A stretch of 64,000 nucleotides of DNA. It comes from an uncultured Bacteroidales bacterium (lineage in GTDB: Bacteria > Bacteroidota > Bacteroidia > Bacteroidales > Paludibacteraceae). The stretch spans positions 1 through 64,000 of the forward strand of contig CALCGX010000076.1 in assembly GCA_937901225.1 (NCBI GenBank), read 5' to 3'. Shown piece after piece: positions 43,462-52,757 of this stretch (the first letter of the stretch is position 1; the number at the start of each line of letters is the position of its first letter). Below the pieces are notes generated by a model, which made no database searches, had not been told where the DNA came from, and saw nothing but the letters and a program-made list of their open reading frames with translations. The translations under genes and the position numbers were made by a program.

Positions 43462-45783
43462 CTAAAGATTGGCAGAATGGGATAGGTATTCGTGCATGGA
43501 TTGAGCCGCCTTACGTCCATCAGACATTGCGAGGATGACTGTAGCGCCTCCGCGAACAATATCTCCACCAGCAAATAAAGTAGGAATAGAGGATTGCATA
43601 TTGTCACCAACGACAATGGTTCCACGCTTGGAAATCTCTAAACCTGCTACAGTAGATGGAATCAATGGATTTGGGGACACACCCACAGACACAATGACTT
43701 CGTCCACAGGAATAGTGATAGTTTGTCCTTCAAGCGCCACAGGCGAACGACGTCCTGATTCATCGGGTTCGCCCAATGTCATGACTTGCAAAACCGCCTC
43801 TTTGACGCGACCATTCTCATCTGCATGGTATTCAATCGGATTGTGCAATGTCAAGAACTCAATACCTTCTTCCTTGGCATGGCGCACTTCCTCAATGCGA
43901 GCGGGCATCTCCTCCTCGCTACGACGATAGATAATCATAGCACGCTCTGCACCTAAACGTTTAGCCGTACGAACAGCATCCATAGCCGTATTTCCACCAC
44001 CTATGACAGCCACATTTTTAGCGCGCAAAACAGGAGTATCGGATTCTTCGGATGAAGCATCCATCAGATTGACACGCGTCAAGTATTCGTTGCAAGATAA
44101 TACACCATTGAGATTTTCTCCTGGAATACCCATGAACCGAGGTAATCCCGCACCACTACCAACAAAAATACCTTGATACCCTTCGGCTTTTAGATCATCA
44201 ATTGTGAGCGTTTTACCGATGATAACATCTGTTTTGAAATCTACTCCTAGTTGACGCAGACCTTCTATCTCTTGATCCACTACGCTATTAGGAAGACGGA
44301 ACTCAGGAATACCATACTTGAGTACACCACCTATCTCATGCAATGCTTCGAAAACGGTGACTGTATAACCCAACTTGGCCATATCTCCTGCGAAAGCAAG
44401 TCCAGCAGGTCCGCTACCAACAACAGCTATTCGCTTTGCGTTGGTGGTATTAGGTTGTTGGCTTGTCTTGCTTACATTGGTGTCTAAAGCATATGCATTG
44501 TCTGCTACAAAGCGCTCCAGATAGCCAATAGCTACAGGTTCGTGTCCCATCTTGATGTGAATACACTGTGCTTCGCATTGCTTCTCTTGCGGACAAACAC
44601 GTCCACAAACAGCAGGAAGCGTGCTGCTTTGTTTGATGACTTCAGATGCTGCTAAGATATTGCCCAGTTCCAATTGTTTGATAAAACCAGGAATATTGAT
44701 ATTGACAGGACATCCTTGTACACAAGTTGGTTTCTTGCAATCCAAACAACGATGTGCCTCTGTGACGGCTTGTTCGAACGTAAGACCTTGGTTTACTTCG
44801 CTTCGCAAGGATTTAACACGCTCCTCTGCTGGCAGTTCGTTCATTTTTACTCGAGGAATAGCGACGCGCTGCTTAGCAGTTAGAACAACCTCATTTATAA
44901 TTGGTTGCTCGCTTGCTACATTCGAAACGATTGGTTGATGGGTTGCAGGAAATGATGTTGAGCTATGTGTAGAAGCGTTGGAATAAGCAATCGTTTCTTC
45001 ATTTTTATACGAACGAAGACGTGTGAGCATCTCGTCGAAATCTACTTGATGGGCATCAAACTCTGGACCATCTACACAAACAAATTTGGTCTTTCCTCCC
45101 ACGGTCACGCGACATGCTCCGCACATTCCCGTACCATCCACCATGATGGTATTGAGGCTAGCATCTGTAGGGATATTGTATTGTTTTGTGGTCAATGCCA
45201 CAAATTTCATCATAATCGCAGGACCGATCGTGATGCATTTATCCACCTTTTCGCGCAAGATCACCTGCTCTACCCCATTGGTTACCAGACCTTTTTGTCC
45301 GAGCGAACCGTCATCGGTCATAATGATCAGTTCATCAGAAACAGCAGCTAATTGTTCTCGAAGAATGATGAGTTCAGCTGTACGAGCAGCTAAAATAGTT
45401 ATAACACGATTGTCCGCTTGCTTAAGTGCTTGAGCAATCGGTAGCATAGGAGCAGCTCCAACGCCTCCACAAGCGCAAACGACTGTACCAAAATTTTTGA
45501 TTTCTGTTGCCTTTCCCAGAGGACCTACGACATCTGCCAATTTATCCCCCACATTCATAGCACATAATTTGCTAGAAGATAGTCCAATACGTTGCACTAC
45601 CAAGGTGATTGTTCCTTCTTCGGGGTTTGCATCAGCAATGGTAAGTGGCATACGTTCGCCATGCGCATCTGTTCGTACTATTACAAAGTGACCTGCACGA
45701 CGACTTTTGGCTATCAAAGGTGCTTTGATAACAAACTCTGCTACATTCTCAGAAAAGAATTGTTTGGATACAATCGTATTCAT
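43462..45783 (-). CDS. fused ferredoxin-NADP reductase-like / NADPH-dependent glutamate synthase small subunit-like protein (NfnAB-type fusion)
   Basis: A 773-residue flavoprotein fusing two subunits. The N-terminal half (about 1-280) is like the FAD/NAD subunit of dihydroorotate dehydrogenase B or NfnA, with the [2Fe-2S] cysteines in MCGACRVTVGG and CVDGPEFD. The C-terminal half (about 310-773) is like GltD/NfnB, with CLDCKKPTCVQGCPVNINIP for Fe-S clusters and two nucleotide-binding motifs, GSGPAGLAFAG and GGGNTAMDAV. In relatives it bifurcates electrons between NADH, ferredoxin and NADPH. It is the last gene of the pyrE operon, 29 bp after deoC. Confidence 0.9.
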   Translation of the reverse strand: MNTIVSKQFFSENVAEFVIKAPLIAKSRRAGHFVIVRTDAHGERMPLTIADANPEEGTITLVVQRIGLSSSKLCAMNVGDKLADVVGPLGKATEIKNFGTVVCACGGVGAAPMLPIAQALKQADNRVITILAARTAELIILREQLAAVSDELIIMTDDGSLGQKGLVTNGVEQVILREKVDKCITIGPAIMMKFVALTTKQYNIPTDASLNTIMVDGTGMCGACRVTVGGKTKFVCVDGPEFDAHQVDFDEMLTRLRSYKNEETIAYSNASTHSSTSFPATHQPIVSNVASEQPIINEVVLTAKQRVAIPRVKMNELPAEERVKSLRSEVNQGLTFEQAVTEAHRCLDCKKPTCVQGCPVNINIPGFIKQLELGNILAASEVIKQSSTLPAVCGRVCPQEKQCEAQCIHIKMGHEPVAIGYLERFVADNAYALDTNVSKTSQQPNTTNAKRIAVVGSGPAGLAFAGDMAKLGYTVTVFEALHEIGGVLKYGIPEFRLPNSVVDQEIEGLRQLGVDFKTDVIIGKTLTIDDLKAEGYQGIFVGSGAGLPRFMGIPGENLNGVLSCNEYLTRVNLMDASSEESDTPVLRAKNVAVIGGGNTAMDAVRTAKRLGAERAMIIYRRSEEEMPARIEEVRHAKEEGIEFLTLHNPIEYHADENGRVKEAVLQVMTLGEPDESGRRSPVALEGQTITIPVDEVIVSVGVSPNPLIPSTVAGLEISKRGTIVVGDNMQSSIPTLFAGGDIVRGGATVILAMSDGRKAAQSMHEYLSHSANL

Positions 45784-45812
45784 ACGCTGAGAAAATATAT
45801 CCTCATCGAGGA

Positions 45813-46691
45813 TTAGAAATATTTAGTTTCTGTGCCAGTAATACTGGTGAGTAAGTTGTTAGCTAATCGGCTAGCGCCAAAACGGAAAGACTCGTTGTTG
45901 AGCCACTCTTGGCCAAGAATCTCTTTCACAAGCGTATAGTGCTGAACAGCTTCCTCGGTTGTACTTACACCACCTGCAGGCTTGTAGCATACTTTCTTAC
46001 CAGTTTTTGCGTGCCAATCTTTGATAGCAGTACACATGATATATGTAGCTTCTGGAGTAGCGTTAACAGCAATTTTTCCAGTAGAAGTTTTGATAAAATC
46101 AGCTCCTGCAGCCATGGCGAGGATAGAAGCCTTGTAGATGTTTTCCGCCGTTTTGAGTGCACCTGTTTCAAGAATAACTTTGAGATGTGCATCCTTGATG
46201 GCTGCTTTGATTTCAGAAATCTCATCGCATACCTCTTGGTAGTTGCCCTCAAGGAATTTTCCGATTGAAATAACGATATCTATCTCAGTTGCACCAGCAG
46301 CCACAGCCATAGCAGCCTCTGCGATTTTCACCTCAATAAATGTTTGTGAAGCAGGAAAACCAGCGGCTACCGCAGCTATACCAATAGGCTCTGTGAGGGT
46401 GTCTGCTGCAGTTTGTACCAATGCTGGGTACACACACATTGCTGCCACGTTTGGCACGCCAGGAAAATGGTCTTCAAACTCATTCACGCGTTGTGCCATG
46501 GTCTCTACCTTTTCGGTAGTATCCTCACCATTGAGTGTGGTCAAGTCGATTGAGTGGAGACATTGTTTCCATACTTCGACGTTGTTATTTTCATCAAAAT
46601 GTTTCGCTAAGATATCTTCTACCGCAGTTTTTACGCTTTCATCTGTAAGCGTACAAGGATACGCTGCAAAAAGAGCTTCTAATTGGTTCAT
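45813..46691 (-). CDS. deoC: deoxyribose-phosphate aldolase
   Basis: A cytosolic aldolase converting 2-deoxyribose 5-phosphate to glyceraldehyde 3-phosphate and acetaldehyde. The 292 residues include VCVYPALV, the catalytic region ETGALKT and the Schiff-base lysine in ADFIKTSTGK. The chain is somewhat longer than the about 250-residue E. coli form because of an N-terminal extension. It lies 26 bp from psd in one operon with pyrE and the NfnAB-type gene. Confidence 0.94.
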   Translation of the reverse strand: MNQLEALFAAYPCTLTDESVKTAVEDILAKHFDENNNVEVWKQCLHSIDLTTLNGEDTTEKVETMAQRVNEFEDHFPGVPNVAAMCVYPALVQTAADTLTEPIGIAAVAAGFPASQTFIEVKIAEAAMAVAAGATEIDIVISIGKFLEGNYQEVCDEISEIKAAIKDAHLKVILETGALKTAENIYKASILAMAAGADFIKTSTGKIAVNATPEATYIMCTAIKDWHAKTGKKVCYKPAGGVSTTEEAVQHYTLVKEILGQEWLNNESFRFGASRLANNLLTSITGTETKYF

Positions 46692-46717
46692 AATAATTTG
46701 CTGTTAAATGGTTGATA

Positions 46718-47401
46718 TTATGAGTTGATTCTTCCTATGATGGTTTCATTACCGCGAACGTGTTCGCCCATTGCAACAAAAATTTCGGTGTCAAGTGGCA
46801 AATACATATCTACGCGCGAACCAAATTTGATAAATCCAAGATGCTCGTTACGATGTGCTTGTTTACCTGCTTTTGCATAAGTCACAATACGACGTGCCAT
46901 AGCTCCTGCTATTTGACGCACAGCCACTTGAACTTTGTTAGGTGTCTCAATTACTACTAAAGAACGTTCGTTCTCTGTGCTTGATTTAGGCAACCATGCC
47001 CCTTGATGACGTCCTTTTTGGTGCTGAGAAACCAACACATCACCTTCAATAGGATACCAATTGGCATGCACATTGAATGGTGACATGAAAATACTCACTT
47101 GTAGGCGTTTTTCGTGGAAATACTCATTCTCCTCAGTAGGTTCGATCACTACCACACGTCCATCAGCAGGCGCGATGAGGAAATTAGGATCATCGACCTC
47201 TAATACGCGCACAGGATTGCGGAAAAAATAAGTAACAAATACTAATAAAGCTGCTGAAAGCAACAATGTGATTGCGAATATCCAATTGGATGCCACAAAG
47301 AGGTAGATAGGTACATTGATTGCAAAAATCAAAAATGTAAGTCCTACGATAATGTTTCTTCCTTCGCGGTGAATACGAAGATTACGTTTTTTCTTTCCCA
47401 T
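46718..47401 (-). CDS. psd: phosphatidylserine decarboxylase family protein
   Basis: A 227-residue pyruvoyl-dependent enzyme making phosphatidylethanolamine at the membrane. An N-terminal hydrophobic hairpin (about 18-62) anchors it. SIFMSPFNVHANWYPIEG and the C-terminal FIKFGSRVD site, where self-cleavage before the Ser creates the pyruvoyl group, mark the short archaeal/Bacteroidota form. In many Bacteroidales pssA follows; here deoC follows instead. It starts 2 bp downstream of the SRPBCC gene. Confidence 0.92.
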   Translation of the reverse strand: MGKKKRNLRIHREGRNIIVGLTFLIFAINVPIYLFVASNWIFAITLLLSAALLVFVTYFFRNPVRVLEVDDPNFLIAPADGRVVVIEPTEENEYFHEKRLQVSIFMSPFNVHANWYPIEGDVLVSQHQKGRHQGAWLPKSSTENERSLVVIETPNKVQVAVRQIAGAMARRIVTYAKAGKQAHRNEHLGFIKFGSRVDMYLPLDTEIFVAMGEHVRGNETIIGRINS

Positions 47402-47403
47402 GA

Positions 47404-47832
47404 TTATAATTGGTTATAAGGTATTTGACATAACATATCTATTGCTTGATCAAGACCGAGTTGCATTTTCTTGTCAAACATCATCTTAAACATAATAGGC
47501 ATATCCGTTTTGATCGTGATACGGATGCGAGTATCTAATTCTGCCACTTGCTTCAATTGAATCCAAACATTGAATGGAATAGGCAGGTCTTCAGCTCCAA
47601 ATTTGATGGTTTTGTATTCTTCCTTTTCCACTATAGCAATGGCTATTTTTTGCCCCAACCCTTCTACTTTCATGCGGATTCGATCGGGACTAACCTCCAT
47701 ATCCTTGATCTTATCTTGAGGGATAACATCACGAAAGTGATTGATATTCTCTAGATTGCTCAGTACAGCAAAAACTGTACTATCATTAGCAGGTATTTGA
47801 CCTATTTTACTTTCGTATTTGATTTCTGCCAT
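47404..47832 (-). CDS. SRPBCC (START-like) family protein
   Basis: A 142-residue small protein with a helix-grip fold signature: KYESKIGQIPANDSTVFAVL at the start, then beta strands and a long C-terminal helix. Such proteins bind small hydrophobic ligands. It sits between pyrE and psd with gaps of 3 and 2 bp, an order that I recall from other Bacteroidales, though its job is unknown. Confidence 0.75.
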   Translation of the reverse strand: MAEIKYESKIGQIPANDSTVFAVLSNLENINHFRDVIPQDKIKDMEVSPDRIRMKVEGLGQKIAIAIVEKEEYKTIKFGAEDLPIPFNVWIQLKQVAELDTRIRITIKTDMPIMFKMMFDKKMQLGLDQAIDMLCQIPYNQL

Positions 47833-47835
47833 AAC

Positions 47836-48468
47836 TTATTTGCTCCATTTAGAAGGGTTGTGTTGCCATTGATGGATCGCTTTGCTTTGTTCTGCATCAA
47901 TAAATGACATATTCTCTGCATGGTGCAAAACTACATCCAAATTAGTCAATGCAATTAAGTCAACTTCGGCTTTTTGCAGTTTTTTAGCAGTAGCAGGGAA
48001 AGCATAGTCAAAAATGGTAACAATACCCAAAACATTGCAGCCATTATTGCGCAAAGCTTCCACTACCTTCAAGCAATTAGTGCCTATATTGACTTGATTT
48101 TCAATAATTACCACATTTTGGCGAGGACGCAAATCGCCTTCTATTTGATTTTCCAATCCATGATCTTTTGGAGTGGGATGTACGTACACAAATGGCAAAC
48201 TGAGTTGCTCTGCAACTAGTACTCCGTGTGCAATGGCATTAGTAGCTACACCTGCTATCACATCTGCGTCAGGGTACATTTCCGCAATGGTACGTGCCAA
48301 CTCAATACGCACAAAATCACGGATCTTGGGATAGGATAATATCTTGCGATCATCGCAATATACGGGTGCATACCAACCATTGGCCCACTTAAATGGGTTA
48401 CTAAGCTGGAACTTGAAGGCCTTTAGTTGCAGCATTTTGATTGCCGTTAGGTTTTGTAGAACACTCAT
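47836..48468 (-). CDS. pyrE: divergent orotate phosphoribosyltransferase
   Basis: A 210-residue phosphoribosyltransferase-fold protein in the position where Bacteroidales normally encode PyrE, the enzyme that makes OMP from orotate. Substrate-side features are visible (FKWANGWYAPVYCDDR, PKDHGLENQIEG). The PRPP loop reads VVIIENQVNIGTN where active enzymes have VxVxEDxxSTG-type sequence, and position 97 is His where the catalytic Arg is usual. The catalytic Lys and His of KDHG are kept. So the fold is clear but activity is doubtful. It is first in its operon, with a promoter at 48528-48558. Confidence 0.75.
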   Translation of the reverse strand: MSVLQNLTAIKMLQLKAFKFQLSNPFKWANGWYAPVYCDDRKILSYPKIRDFVRIELARTIAEMYPDADVIAGVATNAIAHGVLVAEQLSLPFVYVHPTPKDHGLENQIEGDLRPRQNVVIIENQVNIGTNCLKVVEALRNNGCNVLGIVTIFDYAFPATAKKLQKAEVDLIALTNLDVVLHHAENMSFIDAEQSKAIHQWQHNPSKWSK

Positions 48469-48527
48469 ATTGCAAATATTAATGGTTGTTTTTATTAAAA
48501 AATCTTCGCATTATGCCAAAATTCGGA

Positions 48528-48558
48528 CAAAGGTACTATTTTTTTTGCACGTGTGCAA
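48528..48558 (-). promoter_or_regulatory. promoter of pyrE operon
   Basis: On the minus strand TACCTTTG (48528-48535) lies 20 bp from TTG (48556-48558). The leader is about 55 nt. Confidence 0.75.
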
Positions 48559-48604
48559 GAGAATGTGTAAAAAATGTATTTTTTAAAACCAATTTCGTGG
48601 TTAA

Positions 48605-49306
48605 TTATTGATAGGTTAGGATGAGTTTATCCACGAGTTCAGGTACGCCGATGGAGGCGGGATGTTGGAGATGGAAGGCACGATTGGTGTATATGCCCAA
48701 TTCGGGTTGGTTGGGGTCAATGACGATAATCTTGGCATGAGTTGGGGCATAATGCAACAAAGATGCTGCGGGATAGACATTGAGCGAGGTACCTACCACG
48801 ATAAGGATGTCCGCTTGGCTAGCCACTTCGCAAGCCAACGGGAAATATGGTACATCTTCGCCAAAGAAGACCACATAAGGGCGCAGAAGTGAGCCGTCGG
48901 GATGGCGGTCGCCATAGTGTTGTTCCCATCCGTCTAAGTCAATGGTGGCTAGTTGGTTAGTTTCAGAGCGAAGCTTGGTGATTTCGCCGTGGAGGTGAAT
49001 GACATCATGGCTACCCGCCCGCTCGTGGAGGTTGTCGATGTTTTGGGTGATGACTTGGGTATCAGGAAAGACTTCTTGCAGGCGTGCAATGGCGTAGTGA
49101 GCTGCATTGGGTTGGGCTGCGAGAGCTTCACGGCGTCGCATGTTGTAGAACTCTACACAGAGTTGGGGATTCTTGAGCCATGCATCGTGGGTGCATACAT
49201 CTTCTATGCGGTAGCGGTCCCACATGCCGTCAGAACCACGAAAAGTACCTAATCCGCTCTCTGCGGATACGCCTGCTCCTGTAAAAACAACGATTTTCTT
49301 AGTCAT
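48605..49306 (-). CDS. cobB: NAD-dependent protein deacylase, sirtuin (SIR2 family)
   Basis: A 233-residue sirtuin that removes acyl groups from lysine using NAD+. It has FTGAGVSAESGLGTFRG, the QNIDNLHERAG motif, the catalytic His in HLHGE and the late VGTSLNVYPAA. The zinc-ribbon cysteines normally found after the catalytic His are absent; the segment reads KLRSETNQLATIDLDGWEQ instead, so it is a zinc-free form. It stands alone between the pyrE operon and the defence island. Confidence 0.9.
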   Translation of the reverse strand: MTKKIVVFTGAGVSAESGLGTFRGSDGMWDRYRIEDVCTHDAWLKNPQLCVEFYNMRRREALAAQPNAAHYAIARLQEVFPDTQVITQNIDNLHERAGSHDVIHLHGEITKLRSETNQLATIDLDGWEQHYGDRHPDGSLLRPYVVFFGEDVPYFPLACEVASQADILIVVGTSLNVYPAASLLHYAPTHAKIIVIDPNQPELGIYTNRAFHLQHPASIGVPELVDKLILTYQ

Positions 49307-49395
49307 AATAAATGGGTGTTAGTGGTTAATGTTATGATATTTGAGACTGTTTTGTTCGGTAATTTGTAGGTAGAATTGTATCCGATGCGCGTAAT

Positions 49396-49428
49396 TTGAA
49401 CTGGTAACAAATTGTTACCGGTTGAACT
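49396..49428. repeat. inverted repeat with flanking direct repeats at the defence-island edge
   Basis: AACTGGTAAC (49399-49408) is an inverted repeat of GTTACCGGTT (49414-49423), with one G-T pair. TTGAACT occurs directly at 49396-49402 and 49422-49428. It lies in the 188-bp gap between cobB and the RhuM gene, the left edge of the island. It could be a regulator site or an integration scar. No other gene is seen in this gap. Confidence 0.45.
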
Positions 49429-49494
49429 GCTTCTACCCCCTACGCTTTAAACCTCTTTTTGTCATCCGCAGCATGGAGTTGGAGAGAGAATGTA

Positions 49495-50553
49495 CTATTT
49501 CGCATTATCTATCTCCGTTTCTAATTGCAGAAAATGGTCAAAATCCGATTGGTACAGGCGGTCTTGTACAATGCGGTATTTTTCAAATTCTGTTTCAGCT
49601 TTAGCTTTGGCTAATTCTGCAGTTATGCGCCCTGCATCTTGCAGTATCTTTCTATCCCATAAAGTCAAAAATCCATTTAAACGAGTCTCCCAATCCGCCA
49701 TTGTCATTGGGATTTGACGCATGGCTTGCATCTCTGCAAAATCAAGATAAGCATTGACTATTCGTGCCAATATTTGCAGTTCGTTATGTGTCAAATAATT
49801 TTTAGCAATTGACACGTCATAGCGATGAATTTTTCCCTCCGGAGCTCCTTCCCAAGTAGTTAACCCCATATTTTCTTTATCAGCGTCTGCTCGCTCGTAT
49901 ATCAATTCAGCAGCCGTATGCTGATGTACAGCATAATGCAATTTGTTTTGCACCGCAGCAAAGAAACGTTGTGTAGCAGCAGCAGTAGGGTCATAGTCAA
50001 TACTCGTAGCATATATATCCGTAACTTTTTGGTAAAAACGACGTTCAGAGAGGCGTATCTCACGCACTTTCTCCAATTGTTTTTCAAAATAGTCTTTGGT
50101 GAGTATTGAACCTCCCTTTTTAAGACGTTCAGAATCCATTACCCAACCTTGGATAGTATAGTCTTTAACTATACCATTTGCCCATTTGCGGAACTGCACC
50201 GCACGCTCATTATTTACCTTAAATCCTACCGCAATAATCATTTGCAAACTATAGTGCTTCACCTCGCGTGACACCTGGCGAGAACCTTCGGTTTGAACTA
50301 TTCGGAAATTCCTAATAGTTGCCCCCTCTTCTAATTCATAGTCCGCATAAATCTTTTGTATATGCTCATTAATAGTTGGAACTTCCACGCCATACAACTC
50401 AGCCATGAGGCGCTGGGTAAGCCAGATGTTTTCATCTTGGTAGCGGAGTTCGACGCTCTCAGGCTGATCGCCAATAGCAGAAACAAAGGTTAAGTATTCC
50501 GCTGCAGACGAGCGAATAGTAATTTCTTTGGATTTTTTAGATTTTGTAGCCAT
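49495..50553 (-). CDS. RhuM family protein
   Basis: A 352-residue protein of the virulence RhuM family, named after a Salmonella pathogenicity-island gene. The N-terminal half has an HTH-like region (ENIWLTQRLMAELYGVEVP) and the family block QTEGSRQVSREVKHYSLQMI; the C-terminal half is helical with a coiled-coil end. Function is unknown in the family, but members are frequent on mobile elements and in defence islands. It has a TACCTTTG -7 box upstream and so is likely transcribed separately from AbiH. Confidence 0.85.
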   Translation of the reverse strand: MATKSKKSKEITIRSSAAEYLTFVSAIGDQPESVELRYQDENIWLTQRLMAELYGVEVPTINEHIQKIYADYELEEGATIRNFRIVQTEGSRQVSREVKHYSLQMIIAVGFKVNNERAVQFRKWANGIVKDYTIQGWVMDSERLKKGGSILTKDYFEKQLEKVREIRLSERRFYQKVTDIYATSIDYDPTAAATQRFFAAVQNKLHYAVHQHTAAELIYERADADKENMGLTTWEGAPEGKIHRYDVSIAKNYLTHNELQILARIVNAYLDFAEMQAMRQIPMTMADWETRLNGFLTLWDRKILQDAGRITAELAKAKAETEFEKYRIVQDRLYQSDFDHFLQLETEIDNAK

Positions 50554-50592
50554 AAACCGTTTTGTTTTTCGTTAGTAATTTCATTTCCGCTG

Positions 50593-50600
50593 CAAAGGTA
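50593..50600 (-). promoter_or_regulatory. -7 box upstream of RhuM gene
   Basis: The minus strand reads TACCTTTG, 40 bp before the start codon. A matching TTG at the right spacing is not evident, so this is a partial match. Confidence 0.45.
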
Positions 50601-50691
50601 GTATATTAAACTGCTAAAAGTTGTCAGTGGATAGAGAAAAATGCAAATAAATTAGGTTTTTATGGGGTGTTGTATAATTATGTTAGTTTGC

Positions 50692-51951
50692 TTATGCTTG
50701 TGGTAATGGTTCGCAACAATCTTTAGGCACTACTTTAGCGCGCAAGGCTTGTTTGTCTTTAAAATTACGCGATATGTTTTGTGCTATCTCAATATAATTA
50801 TCTGAGCCATCTTCCTTTTGGTAATAAAATGGTTTAATAGAAATACAATTTTCGTGTTCAAATAGTGTGTTGAGCAAAGTGCGGTCGGAGTTTCCACATG
50901 AGTGCCCCATTATATATATTTGATATGGAGCATACTCTACAAATTGTAATAATTTGCGGTAATTGCTTGCGTCAAGATATTTGCTTGATTTGATATATGT
51001 AAGGTAATTATTATCATTAAGATCTTCTAATTCTTGATAATATTTATCCATCTCATCTCCATAACCAAAAATTATGGACTGAGGATTGTCAAGAGTACCA
51101 TGAATATTATTTAATTGGAAATGTTCTCTTATTCTTGGTGATAGATACAAACTAGCAATGTTGGTATAATTAAAATTTACTATCAATATATTGTCTGGGA
51201 CTAAAACAGGATTCTTATGGTTTAAATGATTCCAAATTTCATCATTTATGAATAATCCTTTCTGATAAGTTCTAATATTATGTATCGTCATACCTTTCAG
51301 CATAGAAGCCTCGTCTTCATAATAATTGATAACATCGCATATTTTATCACCATTAGCTCGTTCTGCCATAAACTCTCCAAATTGTTCTTGTGCACTAATA
51401 GCAATATCATACTTTGAAATAGGCTCGTATATTTTTTCTTTGATAGAAGATAAAACAATATCTTTATTTGTTGATTTAACTTGAATTTCTAATAGATATT
51501 CAACCAGTTTTTCTTGTAAATAAGCAAAGTGCTCATGTAATTTACTTACCTCTATAGTAGAATTATTTTTTAAGCAATCTTTCAGCAAATCATAGTAATC
51601 CGCTTCAATATCAACCCAATTCTTTTTTTCGACTGACTCTTTTATTCGTTTTATCAATGGAGAGAAGATTACTTCGATTTCTAATAAGTTATTACATATG
51701 AAATTTACAAATTCATATGCTTTTTTCTCACACCATTGAGAAGAATAGTAATTTATCAATCCTCCTAACGTATTATGATAAAAGTCAGAGTGAATGTTAA
51801 AAGAACATAGCTTGTCGCATTCAATCTGTGATTTGCTTTTTATTAATCTATCTCTCCATTGCTCCCAATACCAATTGATAAAGTCCGCATAGCTTGTTTT
51901 CAAGCCATGCGCCAAGTCAAAGCCGTTTCCTATTAAAACAATTCTATTCAT
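50692..51951 (-). CDS. AbiH family abortive infection protein
   Basis: A 419-residue protein of the AbiH family, first known from a lactococcal phage-resistance plasmid. The start MNRIVLIGNGFDLAHGLKTSY is the family's nucleotide-binding-like N-terminal signature, LIVNFNYT lies in the middle and YIMGHSCGNSDRTLL near the end. How AbiH works is not known. It follows a DUF2971 gene by only 16 bp, is the last gene of the long minus-strand defence unit and is distinctly AT-rich. Confidence 0.88.
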   Translation of the reverse strand: MNRIVLIGNGFDLAHGLKTSYADFINWYWEQWRDRLIKSKSQIECDKLCSFNIHSDFYHNTLGGLINYYSSQWCEKKAYEFVNFICNNLLEIEVIFSPLIKRIKESVEKKNWVDIEADYYDLLKDCLKNNSTIEVSKLHEHFAYLQEKLVEYLLEIQVKSTNKDIVLSSIKEKIYEPISKYDIAISAQEQFGEFMAERANGDKICDVINYYEDEASMLKGMTIHNIRTYQKGLFINDEIWNHLNHKNPVLVPDNILIVNFNYTNIASLYLSPRIREHFQLNNIHGTLDNPQSIIFGYGDEMDKYYQELEDLNDNNYLTYIKSSKYLDASNYRKLLQFVEYAPYQIYIMGHSCGNSDRTLLNTLFEHENCISIKPFYYQKEDGSDNYIEIAQNISRNFKDKQALRAKVVPKDCCEPLPQA

Positions 51952-51967
51952 AGTTTATTGTGGTTTG

Positions 51968-52741
51968 TTATTTTATTTCTACTGCCTTCAACCTAAACGC
52001 AGCATCATCCACCTGCATTTGGTAGATTTTGATGTTTGGGTTGAGGTTCTTACGAACGTAGTTAATAATTCTAGTTTTATCTTCTTCTGGAGCATTTGCT
52101 CCGATATAGATACATTTAATACATTCATCCGATATAGGAAAATAATGACGTATTTCTTTCCAATCCCATACTTTATCTGGGTTATCTCTTTTAGCCTGTG
52201 CAGGAGTAAATGCAGCATATTCAGGATTGGGTTTGGGGATTACCAATCTTACCTCTTGTTCGTATTCCCAATCTTTCGCCTTAGTGGCTAGTTGGTGGTA
52301 ATATGGTTCGAAAGGTCTAAATGTGTTGGATGCAACTAATTTATCCATATATTGTACATCAAGAGGGAATGGCTTCAAATAGATTTGTCCACACATCTGC
52401 GGCATACTTTCTATTGCCTTCTCAATGTCTATACCAATACAAATACCAGAATGACTACGACAATAATGGCTCCACATCAGCATAGAATCATTTACTTTAG
52501 AGAAACTACACAGCCATGTGTCATTTCTTAGATTCGTTGCTCGATTCTCTTCAACCTCTTTTTGCCATTGTCTCTGAATACCTTGTAGCTTATCATCAAT
52601 ATTACTCTCATGATCTATCAAACTTGGATGGCAGTCGAATGGGTCATTCAACTGCGTAGCGTTGGTAAATTGGAGATCAGAATTCCCAATCATGCATTTT
52701 GCACCTGTTATATCCAGATATTTATAGAGTATTCTTGACAT
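51968..52741 (-). CDS. DUF2971 domain protein
   Basis: A 257-residue protein recognised as DUF2971 by its start (YKYLDITGAKCMI, LQFTNATQLNDPFDC), the middle block WSHYCRSHSGICIGI and the late EYEQEVRLVI. The biochemical role is unknown; such genes are often found beside phage-defence genes. Spacing is 16 bp on each side, to AbiH downstream and to the one-TM protein upstream, which suggests a three-gene unit. Confidence 0.8.
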   Translation of the reverse strand: MSRILYKYLDITGAKCMIGNSDLQFTNATQLNDPFDCHPSLIDHESNIDDKLQGIQRQWQKEVEENRATNLRNDTWLCSFSKVNDSMLMWSHYCRSHSGICIGIDIEKAIESMPQMCGQIYLKPFPLDVQYMDKLVASNTFRPFEPYYHQLATKAKDWEYEQEVRLVIPKPNPEYAAFTPAQAKRDNPDKVWDWKEIRHYFPISDECIKCIYIGANAPEEDKTRIINYVRKNLNPNIKIYQMQVDDAAFRLKAVEIK

Positions 52742-52757
52742 TTATTTATTTTATACA

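Noticed and set aside
47836..48468. Frameshift or sequencing error as cause of the odd PyrE residues
   Set aside because: The reading frame is open over the full expected length and flanking conserved blocks are in frame, so substitutions are real.
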